NCBI RefSeq assembly: GCF_001425755.1
Contig: NZ_LMDH01000001.1
Coordinates: 1,496,060 to 1,560,059, forward strand
Direction of reading: 5' to 3'
Length of the DNA stretch: 64,000 nt
Source of the DNA: Aeromicrobium sp. Root344
Lineage (GTDB): Bacteria > Actinomycetota > Actinomycetes > Propionibacteriales > Nocardioidaceae
In this document: piece after piece, positions 24,863 to 32,008 of the stretch
Layout: each line of letters starts with the position of its first letter
How positions within the stretch are numbered: position 1 is the stretch's first letter
The notes under the pieces: model-generated
What the model saw: only the letters and a program-made list of their open reading frames with translations
Databases searched by the model: none
What the model was told of the DNA's origin: nothing
Translations under genes and position numbers: made by a program

Positions 24863-26281
24863 TCAGCCCCGCAGCGCGCCGATGCCCAGCACGGCGGCGA
24901 GGCCCAGTGCGCTGCGCGGGTGATAGGCCGTCGTCCAGAGCCCGCCGTGTGCGGCGTTGACCGCCTCGTCCTGCCACGGCTCGGGCTGTGAGGCTGCGCC
25001 GCACCTCAGGTCGTACGCCATGAGGGCCGCCATCAGCGTGTTGCTCGTGGCGGGCTCGAAGACCTCGACGCCGAACCGGTGTGCTCCGGCGTACGCAGCA
25101 GCGAGGGCCTTGTTCTTGACCACCGATCGCGTACGTGTCGCGGGCGCGACGTTGAGCGAGACCGTCGTGCCCTGCGCGCGGGCCGCGGTGGCGCGCCACC
25201 GCTGCAGCCGCTTGGCGAGGGCGTAGTTGGGCCCCTGCTGCGGCACCAGTGCGTCGCACACCCCGGGATCCGCGCCGGGCGGGTAGTTGCGCTGCAGGAG
25301 CCGGCCGCCGCTGATCATCCGCAACGGGGCGCGGAGCATCCGGGACGACTCGGCGTAGGCCCGGTTGGCGTACGCGACCTCGGCTGCCGGCACGGCGAAC
25401 GTGTCGGTCGGCGTCGCGAGGAACGCGAGCGCGGTGTCGTGCCGCTGCTGCACGAGGTGCGCGGCGAGCGCGTCGGCGGCCATCGACACGCGTACGTGCG
25501 AGGCGCCATCTGCGTAGCAGTAGTTGCCGAGCACGAGCCGGCCCGTGAACCCGTCGAGCCAGTGCGCGACGGCGGACAGCTCGGTGACGAGGTCGGCGCC
25601 GGAGTCGTCGTCGCCGTTCGTGACGATCCTCGCCGGTACGTGGACACGGCTGGCGGACTGCTCGGCGTGCCTGCGGACGCGCTCCTGCACGTCAGGCCGG
25701 GGCAGGTCGATCGCCACGACCTCCGCGCCCCAGCGGAGCAGCGCGCGGTAGGGCGCCATCTCCGCGCCGGCGCCGAGCACGACGACCGTGTCGCCGTCGA
25801 GCCGCAACCACTCGGGGTTGTCCTGGACGGTCTGGATCGCCTCGGAGCACGACTGCGTGATGACGCCCCGGTCGACCCACGTGTCGAGCTGGTCCAGCAA
25901 CGCCTGGCCGCGGAGCCGCTCGCCGCGGTAGGGGACCGACAGCTCGGTCTCCGGCTCGGCGCCTCCGGTCACGGTGCGGGTGTGGAACACCTGTGACAAC
26001 GCGGTGCCGGTGATCGCGTCGTCGAGCGCCACGTCCCCGAATCGCATCAGCTCGTGGGCGCTGCGCAGCCCTTCGATCGCGATCGACTGTGCGGCGGTCG
26101 CCTCGCCGATGCCGGCCTCGAGGGCGCGGCGGAAGTGGTTGAGGTAGTTGCGCCGCCAGTTGGTCTCGTTCTCGACCGCGCGGGCCCCGACCGGGTCGGC
26201 CTTGCGCAACGCGTCGGACAGGATCGTCCGGGCCGCTGCTGACGTGCTCTCCGTTGGAAACGACACTCCCTCAAGTCCCAT
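24863..26281 (-). CDS. Conserved-looking protein of unknown function with a Rossmann-like motif
   Basis: 472-aa protein that I do not recognise. The N-terminal ~150 residues are helical (WRRNYLNHFRRALEAGIGEATAAQS). A nucleotide-binding-type segment VVVLGAGAEMAPYRALLRWGAEVVAIDLPRP sits near residue 170-200, like an NAD(P) or SAM Rossmann fold. Later motifs are LVLGNYCYADGASHVRVSMAADALAAHL and YHPRSALGLAAVLGIGAL. No membrane span is clear. Codon bias is normal for the window, so it is a real gene. ATG 26281 follows TAGTCT by six bases (leaderless layout), and the divergent histidine-phosphatase promoter is 70 bp away. A dehydrogenase or methyltransferase role is speculation. Confidence 0.75.
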   Translation of the reverse strand: MGLEGVSFPTESTSAAARTILSDALRKADPVGARAVENETNWRRNYLNHFRRALEAGIGEATAAQSIAIEGLRSAHELMRFGDVALDDAITGTALSQVFHTRTVTGGAEPETELSVPYRGERLRGQALLDQLDTWVDRGVITQSCSEAIQTVQDNPEWLRLDGDTVVVLGAGAEMAPYRALLRWGAEVVAIDLPRPDVQERVRRHAEQSASRVHVPARIVTNGDDDSGADLVTELSAVAHWLDGFTGRLVLGNYCYADGASHVRVSMAADALAAHLVQQRHDTALAFLATPTDTFAVPAAEVAYANRAYAESSRMLRAPLRMISGGRLLQRNYPPGADPGVCDALVPQQGPNYALAKRLQRWRATAARAQGTTVSLNVAPATRTRSVVKNKALAAAYAGAHRFGVEVFEPATSNTLMAALMAYDLRCGAASQPEPWQDEAVNAAHGGLWTTAYHPRSALGLAAVLGIGALRG

Positions 26282-26287
26282 CCGCTC

Positions 26288-26293
26288 AGACTA
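26288..26293 (-). promoter_or_regulatory. -10 element of a leaderless promoter for the unknown 472-aa gene
   Basis: On the minus strand TAGTCT is followed by six bases and then ATG 26281. No Shine-Dalgarno is present. Confidence 0.5.
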
Positions 26294-26353
26294 GGAGCGA
26301 ATTTCAGTTACTGACGAGTCATGTGACCCAAACTTTTGCGCGGAGCCCCCCGA

Positions 26354-26359
26354 TAGGCT
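26354..26359 (+). promoter_or_regulatory. -10 element of a leaderless promoter for the histidine-phosphatase gene
   Basis: TAGGCT, six bases, then ATG 26366. There is no ribosome-binding site between them. Confidence 0.55.
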
Positions 26360-26365
26360 CCGCGC

Positions 26366-27007
26366 ATGGGATCCGTCCACCTCATCCGTCATGGTCAGGC
26401 GTCGTTCGGGTCCGACGACTACGACCAGCTCTCGCCGATCGGCATGCAGCAGTCGACCGCCCTCGGGACGTCGTGGGAGGCGTCCGGCTGGGCACCCGCC
26501 ATCGCCGTCGCCGGTTCGATGAAGCGCCACGCCCAGACCGCGATCGCCGCGATCGACGCCTGCGGGCAGGGCGACGGCTACGACATCGACGACGGGTGGA
26601 ACGAGTACGACCATCTCGCGATCGCCCGCGCGCACGACCCGGCCTCACTGACCCTCGACGCCAAGGCCTTCCAGCGGCAGCTCAACGCCGCACTCGACGG
26701 CTGGATCGCCGGCGAGGGCGGTCACGCCGAGACCTACCGGGACTTCGTGGGACGGGTCATGACGTCGTTCGGCAAGACCACCGCCGCTGCCGGGCCCGGG
26801 CGCTCGATCGCGGTCTTCACCTCGGGCGGACCGATCGCGATGGTCGCCTCGCACCTGCTGACGGGTGACGACTCGGCGTTCCAGCGGATCAACGATGTCA
26901 TGATCAATGCCGCCGTCACGACCGTCATCGTCGGCTCGACGGGTCCGCGACTGCTGGCCCTCAACGAGAGCACCCACCTCCCGCGCGACCTCGTGACGTA
27001 CCGCTGA
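26366..27007 (+). CDS. Histidine phosphatase superfamily protein with an altered second His site
   Basis: 213-aa phosphoglycerate-mutase-like protein. The phospho-acceptor motif LIRHGQASFG is at residues 6-15 and a Glu appears in GWNEYDHL. Where canonical members have a second catalytic His in a SHGG-type motif, this sequence has VFTSGGPIAM, so that His is replaced by Ser. It may use another residue or be a divergent branch; I believe TSGGP variants exist among annotated family members but cannot confirm. It is likely leaderless. The two SDR genes that follow begin 26 bp downstream behind their own operator. Confidence 0.85.
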   Translation: MGSVHLIRHGQASFGSDDYDQLSPIGMQQSTALGTSWEASGWAPAIAVAGSMKRHAQTAIAAIDACGQGDGYDIDDGWNEYDHLAIARAHDPASLTLDAKAFQRQLNAALDGWIAGEGGHAETYRDFVGRVMTSFGKTTAAAGPGRSIAVFTSGGPIAMVASHLLTGDDSAFQRINDVMINAAVTTVIVGSTGPRLLALNESTHLPRDLVTYR

Positions 27008-27008
27008 A

Positions 27009-27031
27009 TCCAGATACCGCTAGTATCTGAA
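27009..27031. promoter_or_regulatory. Operator TCCAGATA-N7-TATCTGAA overlapping a leaderless promoter (copy 1)
   Basis: A dyad with arms CAGATA/TATCTG and 7-nt spacer. The -10 TAGTAT (27021-27026) lies inside it, six bases before ATG 27033. A second copy with the same asymmetric flanks is at 38442-38464. Size and form suggest a TetR-type repressor. Confidence 0.75.
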
Positions 27032-27032
27032 C

Positions 27033-27833
27033 ATGTCGATCGCACCCGAGTCCCGCATCCTCGTCACCGGAGCGGCGTCCGGTCTCGGGCTCGCGCTCGT
27101 ACGCCAGCTGGCTGACCGCGGCTGCCGCGTCCTCGCCACCGACGTGCACACCGAGCTGCCCGCGCCGTTGCGTGGCCTCGACCACGTCTCGTACCTGAGC
27201 CTCGACGTCACCCAGGACGTCGACTGGGCCAAGGCGCGCGACTGGGTCGTCGAGGAGTGGGACGGTCTGGACTACCTGTTCAACAACGCCGGAGTCGCCG
27301 CGGGTGGGCGGATCGAGCTGTCCGAGATGGACCAGTGGCAGTGGATCGTCGACATCAACCTGCTGGGCGTCGCGCGCGGCTGCCGTACGTTCGCGCCGAT
27401 GCTCAAGGAGCAGGGCAGCGGCCACATCGTCAACACCGCCTCGGCGGCCGGGCTGGTGCACCCGCCACGCATGAGCGAGTACAACGCGGTCAAGGCCGGT
27501 GTGGTGGCGCTGAGCGAGACGCTGTTCCACGAGCTCAAGCCGTACGGCGTCAAGGTGTCGGTGATCTGCCCGACGTTCTTCAAGACCAACCTCACCGAGT
27601 CGCTGCGCGGCAAGGACGAGTCGGCCAACAAGTCGGCGGCCAAGCTGATCGACAACGCGAAGCTCAGCGCCGACGTCATCGCCGGCCGGGTCATCGCGGG
27701 TGTCGAGAAGGGCCGGCACATCATCCTCACCGATCGCGACGGCAAGATCGCCTACGCCGCCAAGCGATTTGCCCGGCCGCTGTACTACTCGATGATGGCC
27801 AAGGCCTCCGTCCAGATGTCGAAGAAGGACTGA
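27033..27833 (+). CDS. Short-chain dehydrogenase/reductase (first of pair)
   Basis: 266-aa classical-type SDR. The cofactor site is ILVTGAASGLGLALVRQLADRG, NNAGVAAGG is the NNAG motif, and the active site is Ser in NTASAAGLV with YNAVKAG supplying Tyr and Lys. It oxidises or reduces a hydroxyl/keto substrate with NAD(P). The start codon follows TAGTAT by six bases inside an operator-like dyad shared with the BVMO gene at 38.4 kb, so both may be induced together. It is followed one base later by a second SDR gene. Substrate unknown; lipid or steroid alcohols are plausible. Confidence 0.9.
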   Translation: MSIAPESRILVTGAASGLGLALVRQLADRGCRVLATDVHTELPAPLRGLDHVSYLSLDVTQDVDWAKARDWVVEEWDGLDYLFNNAGVAAGGRIELSEMDQWQWIVDINLLGVARGCRTFAPMLKEQGSGHIVNTASAAGLVHPPRMSEYNAVKAGVVALSETLFHELKPYGVKVSVICPTFFKTNLTESLRGKDESANKSAAKLIDNAKLSADVIAGRVIAGVEKGRHIILTDRDGKIAYAAKRFARPLYYSMMAKASVQMSKKD

Positions 27834-27834
27834 C

Positions 27835-28593
27835 ATGCGCAAGAACGTTCTCATCACCGGCGCCAGCTCCGGGCTCGGCGCCGGCATGGCCCGCATCCTC
27901 GCGGCCAGTGGCCACCACCTCGCCCTGACGGCCAGGCGGCTCGACCGGCTCGAGGCGCTCCGCGACGAGCTGGTGGCGGCCCATCCCGCCATCGAGGTCG
28001 TCGTGCACGAGCTCGACGTCAACGACCACGACCGGGTCTTCGCGGTGTTCAAGCAGGCGATCAAGGACCTCGGCGGGCTCGACCGCGTCATCGTCAACGC
28101 CGGGCTCGGCAAGGGTGGGCGCATCGGCACCGGCAAGTTCCACGCCAACAAGCAGACTGCGGAGACCAACTTCATCGCGGCGATCGCGCAGTGTGAGGCG
28201 GCCATGGAGCACTTCTACGAGCGCAAGTCCGGGCACCTCGTCGTCATCTCGTCGATGTCGGCGATGCGTGGCATGCCGTCGTCGATGACCACGTACGCCG
28301 CGACCAAGGCCGGCATCGCCGCGATCGCCGAGGGCATCCGCTCCGACCTGATCGGCCGCAAGGGGCTCGACATCAAGGTCACGACGCTCTATCCGGGCTA
28401 CATCGCGTCGGAGATGAACGAGGGCGTGCAGCAGGAGGCCAAGATGATGGTCGACACCGAGACCGGCTGCCGGGCGCTCGTGAAGAACATCGAGAAGGAA
28501 GTCGTCGACGCTGCCGTGCCCGCGTGGCCGTGGGCTCCGCTAGGGCAGGTCATGAAGCACGCGCCGCTCAGCATCGTCCGCCGGATGGTCTGA
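27835..28593 (+). CDS. Short-chain dehydrogenase/reductase (second of pair)
   Basis: 252-aa SDR with VLITGASSGLGAGMARILAASG, VNAGLGKGG, ISSMSAMRGMPSS and the Tyr-Lys motif YAATKAGIAAI. It starts one base after the upstream SDR stop and is cotranscribed with it. The two share only general family similarity, so they may act on successive or paired substrates. The last 54 bp overlap a small membrane-protein ORF on the opposite strand. Confidence 0.9.
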   Translation: MRKNVLITGASSGLGAGMARILAASGHHLALTARRLDRLEALRDELVAAHPAIEVVVHELDVNDHDRVFAVFKQAIKDLGGLDRVIVNAGLGKGGRIGTGKFHANKQTAETNFIAAIAQCEAAMEHFYERKSGHLVVISSMSAMRGMPSSMTTYAATKAGIAAIAEGIRSDLIGRKGLDIKVTTLYPGYIASEMNEGVQQEAKMMVDTETGCRALVKNIEKEVVDAAVPAWPWAPLGQVMKHAPLSIVRRMV

Positions 28594-28740
28594 CGGATCC
28601 GAGTCCTTGGGGCTCCACTGCTTCTGCTTGGGACGGCCCGAGAACACGATCCTGCTGACCACGAACGCCACGGCGGCGGCGTGCGTCGCCAGGAGCACCG
28701 CCGCGAGGACGATCAGCCCGATCAGGATCCACTCGGTCAT
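28540..28740 (-). CDS. Small single-span membrane protein
   Basis: 66-aa ORF with one long hydrophobic helix (WILIGLIVLAAVLLATHAAAVAFVV) and a charged, Pro/Asp-rich C-terminal tail. No family recognised. Its last 54 bp overlap the convergent SDR gene. The ATG is preceded by TAAAAT and six bases, matching the leaderless promoter layout seen elsewhere in the window, and codons upstream of the overlap look coding. It may be a membrane anchor or regulator; it could also be shorter or not expressed. Confidence 0.55.
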   Translation of the reverse strand: MTEWILIGLIVLAAVLLATHAAAVAFVVSRIVFSGRPKQKQWSPKDSDPSDHPADDAERRVLHDLP

Positions 28741-28874
28741 CCCTCCATTTTACGTGGGCCGTGTACGGATGGCGTCCGAAAGCGGGACACCTCACACGGG
28801 TCACGGGTGCGACAGGCTGTGCGGCGTGGGACGGTATGGAGGCCGATCCGATGTCATCGAACGAGGGGAACGAC

Positions 28875-29501
28875 ATGACTTCCACGCCACCGCCGCAGGA
28901 GCCTGACCAGCCCGGACCCGGCGGCTATCCCGCCTACCCCGGAGCCGGCGCCCAGCCGGCCGGTCCTGGCGGCTACCCGGCGCACCCCGGCACACCAGCG
29001 GGCGGCGGCCATCCCGCGACGCCTCGGCCGGAGGTGCCTCAGCCGGGACCGATTCGACTGGCTGTGCGCCTCATGTGGACGGGCGCAGCGGTCAGCCTCA
29101 TCTCGCTGGTCGTCGGACTGGCCACCCTCGGCGACGCCAAGGACCAGATTCGCGACGACCTCGTCAAGGACGACCCCAACGTCAGCCAGTCGACGATCGA
29201 CGCCGCGTACGCCGTCGGCATCGTTGTCGTTGTCGTCATCGGGTCGGTCGGCGTGTTCCTGTGGCTGTGGATGGCCTGGAAGAACGGCCAGGGACGGTCG
29301 TGGGCCCGCATCGTGGCGACGGTACTCGGCGCTCTCAACCTGCTGTTCACGCTGTTGTCCTTCACGCAGCCGTCGACCGAGTCGGCGAGCCTCGCGCTGG
29401 CCCTCGTCAACGTCGTCCTCGCGATCGCGATCCTGACGCTGTTGTGGCGCAAGGAGTCGAGCGAGTTCTACGACGCCCGGTCACGTCCCCAGTACGGCTG
29501 A
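28875..29501 (+). CDS. Proline-rich four-helix membrane protein
   Basis: 208-aa protein. Residues 1-60 are a Pro/Gly-rich cytoplasmic tail with imperfect repeats ([16 protein letters not shown]). Four hydrophobic helices follow (for example [16 protein letters not shown] and [23 protein letters not shown]), with a charged loop [16 protein letters not shown] between the first two. This layout is common in uncharacterised actinobacterial membrane proteins. ATG 28875 is supported by GAGGGG six bases upstream; starts further upstream in the same frame lack support. Function unknown. Confidence 0.8.
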   Translation: MTSTPPPQEPDQPGPGGYPAYPGAGAQPAGPGGYPAHPGTPAGGGHPATPRPEVPQPGPIRLAVRLMWTGAAVSLISLVVGLATLGDAKDQIRDDLVKDDPNVSQSTIDAAYAVGIVVVVVIGSVGVFLWLWMAWKNGQGRSWARIVATVLGALNLLFTLLSFTQPSTESASLALALVNVVLAIAILTLLWRKESSEFYDARSRPQYG

Positions 29502-29533
29502 CGGTGAGGGGAATGCGGCAGGCCACACCGCTG

Positions 29534-29550
29534 TTGACAATGGTTGTCAA
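29534..29550. promoter_or_regulatory. Zur-like box upstream of rpmG
   Basis: TTGACAA-TGG-TTGTCAA is a 7+7 dyad with the spacing of actinobacterial Zur boxes (TGAAAATGATTTTCA type). It lies 20 bp before the L33 start. The gene encodes the Zn-free form of L33, which supports zinc-dependent repression. Confidence 0.7.
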
Positions 29551-29569
29551 TCAACGAGAGGTGACCACC

Positions 29570-29737
29570 ATGGCTCGTCATGCTGATCTCAGGCCCATCA
29601 TCAAGCTGCGCTCGACCGCCGGCACCGGATACACGTACGTGACCCGCAAGAGTCGTCGGAACGATCCGGACCGCATGGGGCTGCGCAAGTACGATCCCAT
29701 CGCGCAGCGCCACGTGGAGTTCCGCGAGGAGCGCTAA
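29570..29737 (+). CDS. rpmG: Ribosomal protein bL33, zinc-independent paralog
   Basis: 55-aa 50S subunit protein. The L33 pattern is clear: [36 protein letters not shown]. There is no Cys at all, so the Zn-ribbon CxxC pairs of the 'C+' form are missing; this is the 'C-' version that replaces the zinc form when zinc is scarce. Actinobacteria usually keep it in Zur-regulated units with other C- ribosomal proteins; here it stands alone behind its own Zur-like dyad. GAGAGGTG precedes ATG 29570. Its stop shares CTAA with the convergent methyltransferase stop. Confidence 0.93.
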   Translation: MARHADLRPIIKLRSTAGTGYTYVTRKSRRNDPDRMGLRKYDPIAQRHVEFREER

Positions 29738-30372
29738 CCGCGGCGCACGGCCCGCAGGACGGCATCGACCGCGACGGCAGGACGCCCGTCGCGGTCGATC
29801 CATTCCCGCTCGAGCCGCAAGCCGTCGATCGTGGCCCACTCGGCGGGGTCCAACGTCGAGGCGACCTCGTCGCCCGTGAACCGGATGTCGTCGAACGTCG
29901 TCCCCTCCGGAGCGTGGCCCACGTCGTCCGGGTGGTGCCCCACGATCAGCAGGGTGCCGCCCGGACCAACGGACGCTGCCAGCTCCTGGTGGAGCCGGGT
30001 GAGCGCCGGCCGCGGCAGGTGCATGAACTGCGCCGACACCAGGTCGTACGTCTGGTCGGCCGACCACTCGAACGCATCAGCTTGCCGGCAGGTCAGCGCG
30101 AGGCCCAGCCGCTCCGCGCGCACCGAGACGCCCTCGAGCGCGACCGGTGAGATGTCGATCGCGGTGACCTGCCAGCCCTGCTCCGCGAGCCAGATCGCGT
30201 CGGCACCCTCACCGCTGCCGAAGTCGAGCGCGGTTCCTGGCGGCAGCTGAGCGGCGTACGTGACGAGATGCGGGTTGGGGTTGCCGCTCCAGACCTGCTC
30301 GCCGGAGTAGCGCTCGTCCCAGAACTCGCGGGTGAAGTAGTCCTCTGGGTGTTCGGTGTGCTGATGTGTCAT
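29734..30372 (-). CDS. Class I SAM-dependent methyltransferase
   Basis: 212-aa methyltransferase. Motif I is [20 protein letters not shown], motif [15 protein letters not shown], and the post-II region [21 protein letters not shown], with [17 protein letters not shown] at the N-terminus. This layout resembles the thiopurine/tellurite-resistance branch of small-molecule methyltransferases. ATG 30372 is chosen as the first Met of the domain; a Met at 30393 is also in frame. A TTGCC-N5-GGCAA dyad sits 43 bp upstream, identical in form to the one at the XRE-cupin promoter, so it may be under that regulator. Confidence 0.87.
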   Translation of the reverse strand: MTHQHTEHPEDYFTREFWDERYSGEQVWSGNPNPHLVTYAAQLPPGTALDFGSGEGADAIWLAEQGWQVTAIDISPVALEGVSVRAERLGLALTCRQADAFEWSADQTYDLVSAQFMHLPRPALTRLHQELAASVGPGGTLLIVGHHPDDVGHAPEGTTFDDIRFTGDEVASTLDPAEWATIDGLRLEREWIDRDGRPAVAVDAVLRAVRRG

Positions 30373-30414
30373 ACCGGCCAGCGTGCGTGACATCGCGACG
30401 AAGCGCAAAGATCC

Positions 30415-30429
30415 TTGCCGCGCTGGCAA
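30415..30429. promoter_or_regulatory. TTGCC-N5-GGCAA dyad (copy 1, before the methyltransferase)
   Basis: Lies between the stop of the XRE-cupin regulator and the methyltransferase start. Same 15-bp architecture as the dyad at 31029-31043. Confidence 0.6.
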
Positions 30430-30430
30430 A

Positions 30431-31027
30431 CTACTGCCTGGAACGCGGTTTCGCGCGCACGTGCATGCGTTCGCCCTGGCTGCCGAACAGGGTGAGCAGC
30501 TCGACCGGGCGCTTGCCGGCGTTGCTCAGCCCGTGCGGCAGGCGGGTGTCGAACTCGGCGGCCTCGCCGGTGCCGAGCACGAGGTCGTGCTCGCCGATCC
30601 GGAGGCGCAGGCGTCCCGACAGGACGTAGAGCCACTCGTACCCTTCGTGAGTCTTGAGGTCGTCGGTGTCGGGCTCGGTGGCGGGCGGGATGACGACCTT
30701 GTACGCCTGCAGGCCGCCGGCCTGACGGGTGAGCGGCACGAAGGTCCGGCCGTGCCGGTGGATCGGGTCGGCCTGGATGCGGGGGTCGTCCGTGGGCTGC
30801 GCCTCGACCAGCTCGTCGAGGGTCACGCCGTGGGCCTTGGCCAGGGGCAGCAGGAGCTCCAGGGTCGGCTTGCGCTGCCCAGACTCGAGCCGCGACAGCG
30901 TACTGACGGAGATGCCCGTCGTGGCGGACAGCTGTGCGAGCGTCGCCTCCCCGAGCTGGCGCAGGGCGCGCAGGCGGGGCCCGACCGAGGTGAGGGCGGT
31001 GGCGAGATCGTCAGTCATGGCGATCAT
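30431..31027 (-). CDS. XRE-family regulator with C-terminal cupin domain
   Basis: 198-aa regulator. The N-terminal helix-turn-helix is LRQLGEATLAQLSATTGISVSTLSRLESGQRKP (key residues Q-x3-T-x-S-x2-L-S-x2-E-x-G), followed from about residue 100 by a cupin beta-barrel with HEGYEWLYVLSGRLRL and LPHGLSNAGK. Such proteins sense small ligands through the cupin. ATG 31027 is six bases after CACTGT; ATG 31018 is an alternative. TTGCC-N5-GGCAA abuts the start, supporting autoregulation and control of the divergent thioredoxin-reductase-like gene. The much longer upstream frame overlaps that gene and is rejected. Confidence 0.85.
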   Translation of the reverse strand: MIAMTDDLATALTSVGPRLRALRQLGEATLAQLSATTGISVSTLSRLESGQRKPTLELLLPLAKAHGVTLDELVEAQPTDDPRIQADPIHRHGRTFVPLTRQAGGLQAYKVVIPPATEPDTDDLKTHEGYEWLYVLSGRLRLRIGEHDLVLGTGEAAEFDTRLPHGLSNAGKRPVELLTLFGSQGERMHVRAKPRSRQ

Positions 31028-31028
31028 C

Positions 31029-31043
31029 TTGCCACAGTGGCAA
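31029..31043. promoter_or_regulatory. TTGCC-N5-GGCAA dyad (copy 2, divergent promoter)
   Basis: TTGCCAC-A-GTGGCAA lies between the XRE-cupin gene (start 31027) and the divergent flavoprotein gene (start 31085), overlapping the regulator's presumed -10. A good candidate for the operator of the XRE protein. Confidence 0.7.
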
Positions 31044-31084
31044 AGACATTTGCCCTCAGCGCATCGGCGCCGAACACTGAGGAC

Positions 31085-32008
31085 ATGAACTCCTACGACA
31101 CCATCGTCATCGGGGCCGGCGCGGCCGGTCTGTCCGCCGCCCTCGTGCTCGGGCGTGCACGTCGGCGCGTCCTCGTCCTCGATGGCGGGCCGCCGCGCAA
31201 CGCGCGGGCCGCGCACGTCAACGGCTACCTCGGCATCGACGGGCTGAGCCCGCTCGAGCTGCTCGAGGTCGGCCGTGTGCAGGTCGAGAAGCTCGGCGTC
31301 GAGATCGTTGCAGGAGCCGCGTCGCTCGTCGAAGCCGAGGGCGACGGGTTCGCCGTCGTGGCTGGGGGCGAGCGCTGGCACGCGAAGCGGCTCGTCCTCG
31401 CCGCCGGCATCACCGACGCGTTGCCCGACATCCCCGGCGTGGCGGAAGGCTTCGGCGTCGACGTCTTCCACTGCCCCTACTGCCACGGGTACGAGGTCGC
31501 TGGCCGGCGCCTCGCCGTCATCGGGACGCAGCCGATGTCGGGTCACCAGGTGCGCATGGTGCGGCAGTGGACCGACGATCTCGTGCTCTTCACGAACGAC
31601 ACGATCGAGCTCGATGCAGCAGAGCGCCGGCTGTTCGCCGCTCGTGGAGTGGAGGTGGTCGACGGACCGGTCAGCGAGATCGTCCGCCGGGACGGCGCAC
31701 TGCAGGGCGTACGAGCTGGCGGTTCGGTCCACGAGGTGGCCGCGGTGTTCGTCGCCCCGACGATGGTGCTCAACCTCGACGCGTTCGCCGGGTTCGACCT
31801 CGAGATGACCGACACGCCGATGGGGCCCGTTGTCGCGACCGATCAGGTGGGTGCGACCAACGTGCCCGGGCTGTGGGCGGCCGGCAACGTCGCCGACGCG
31901 GGATCGCAGGTCATCGCGGCGGCGGCGCAGGGCGCACGAGTCGGCGCCGCGATCAACGGCTCACTCGTCGAGGAGGACTGGGCCGCGGCAGCTCAGCCCA
32001 GCAGCTGA
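31085..32008 (+). CDS. Thioredoxin-reductase-like FAD/NAD(P)H oxidoreductase
   Basis: 307-aa flavoprotein of the TrxB-like branch. The FAD motif is TIVIGAGAAGLSAALVLGRARR, the redox centre HCPYCHGYE (CxxC about 135-138), the NAD(P)H segment RRLAVIGTQPMSG with a degenerate GxGxxx, and the final FAD motif GLWAAGNVADAGSQVIAAAAQG. The CPYCHGYE form is typical of small actinobacterial TrxB-like proteins, not the main thioredoxin reductase. GAGG precedes ATG 31085. It is divergent from the XRE-cupin regulator across a shared dyad. The electron partner is unknown. The 3' end overlaps metX by 16 bp. Confidence 0.88.
   Translation: MNSYDTIVIGAGAAGLSAALVLGRARRRVLVLDGGPPRNARAAHVNGYLGIDGLSPLELLEVGRVQVEKLGVEIVAGAASLVEAEGDGFAVVAGGERWHAKRLVLAAGITDALPDIPGVAEGFGVDVFHCPYCHGYEVAGRRLAVIGTQPMSGHQVRMVRQWTDDLVLFTNDTIELDAAERRLFAARGVEVVDGPVSEIVRRDGALQGVRAGGSVHEVAAVFVAPTMVLNLDAFAGFDLEMTDTPMGPVVATDQVGATNVPGLWAAGNVADAGSQVIAAAAQGARVGAAINGSLVEEDWAAAAQPSS

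Noticed and set aside
31993-32008. Frameshift or fusion between the TrxB-like gene and metX
   Set aside because: They are on opposite strands; the 16-bp overlap is an ordinary convergent overlap and both C-termini look complete.
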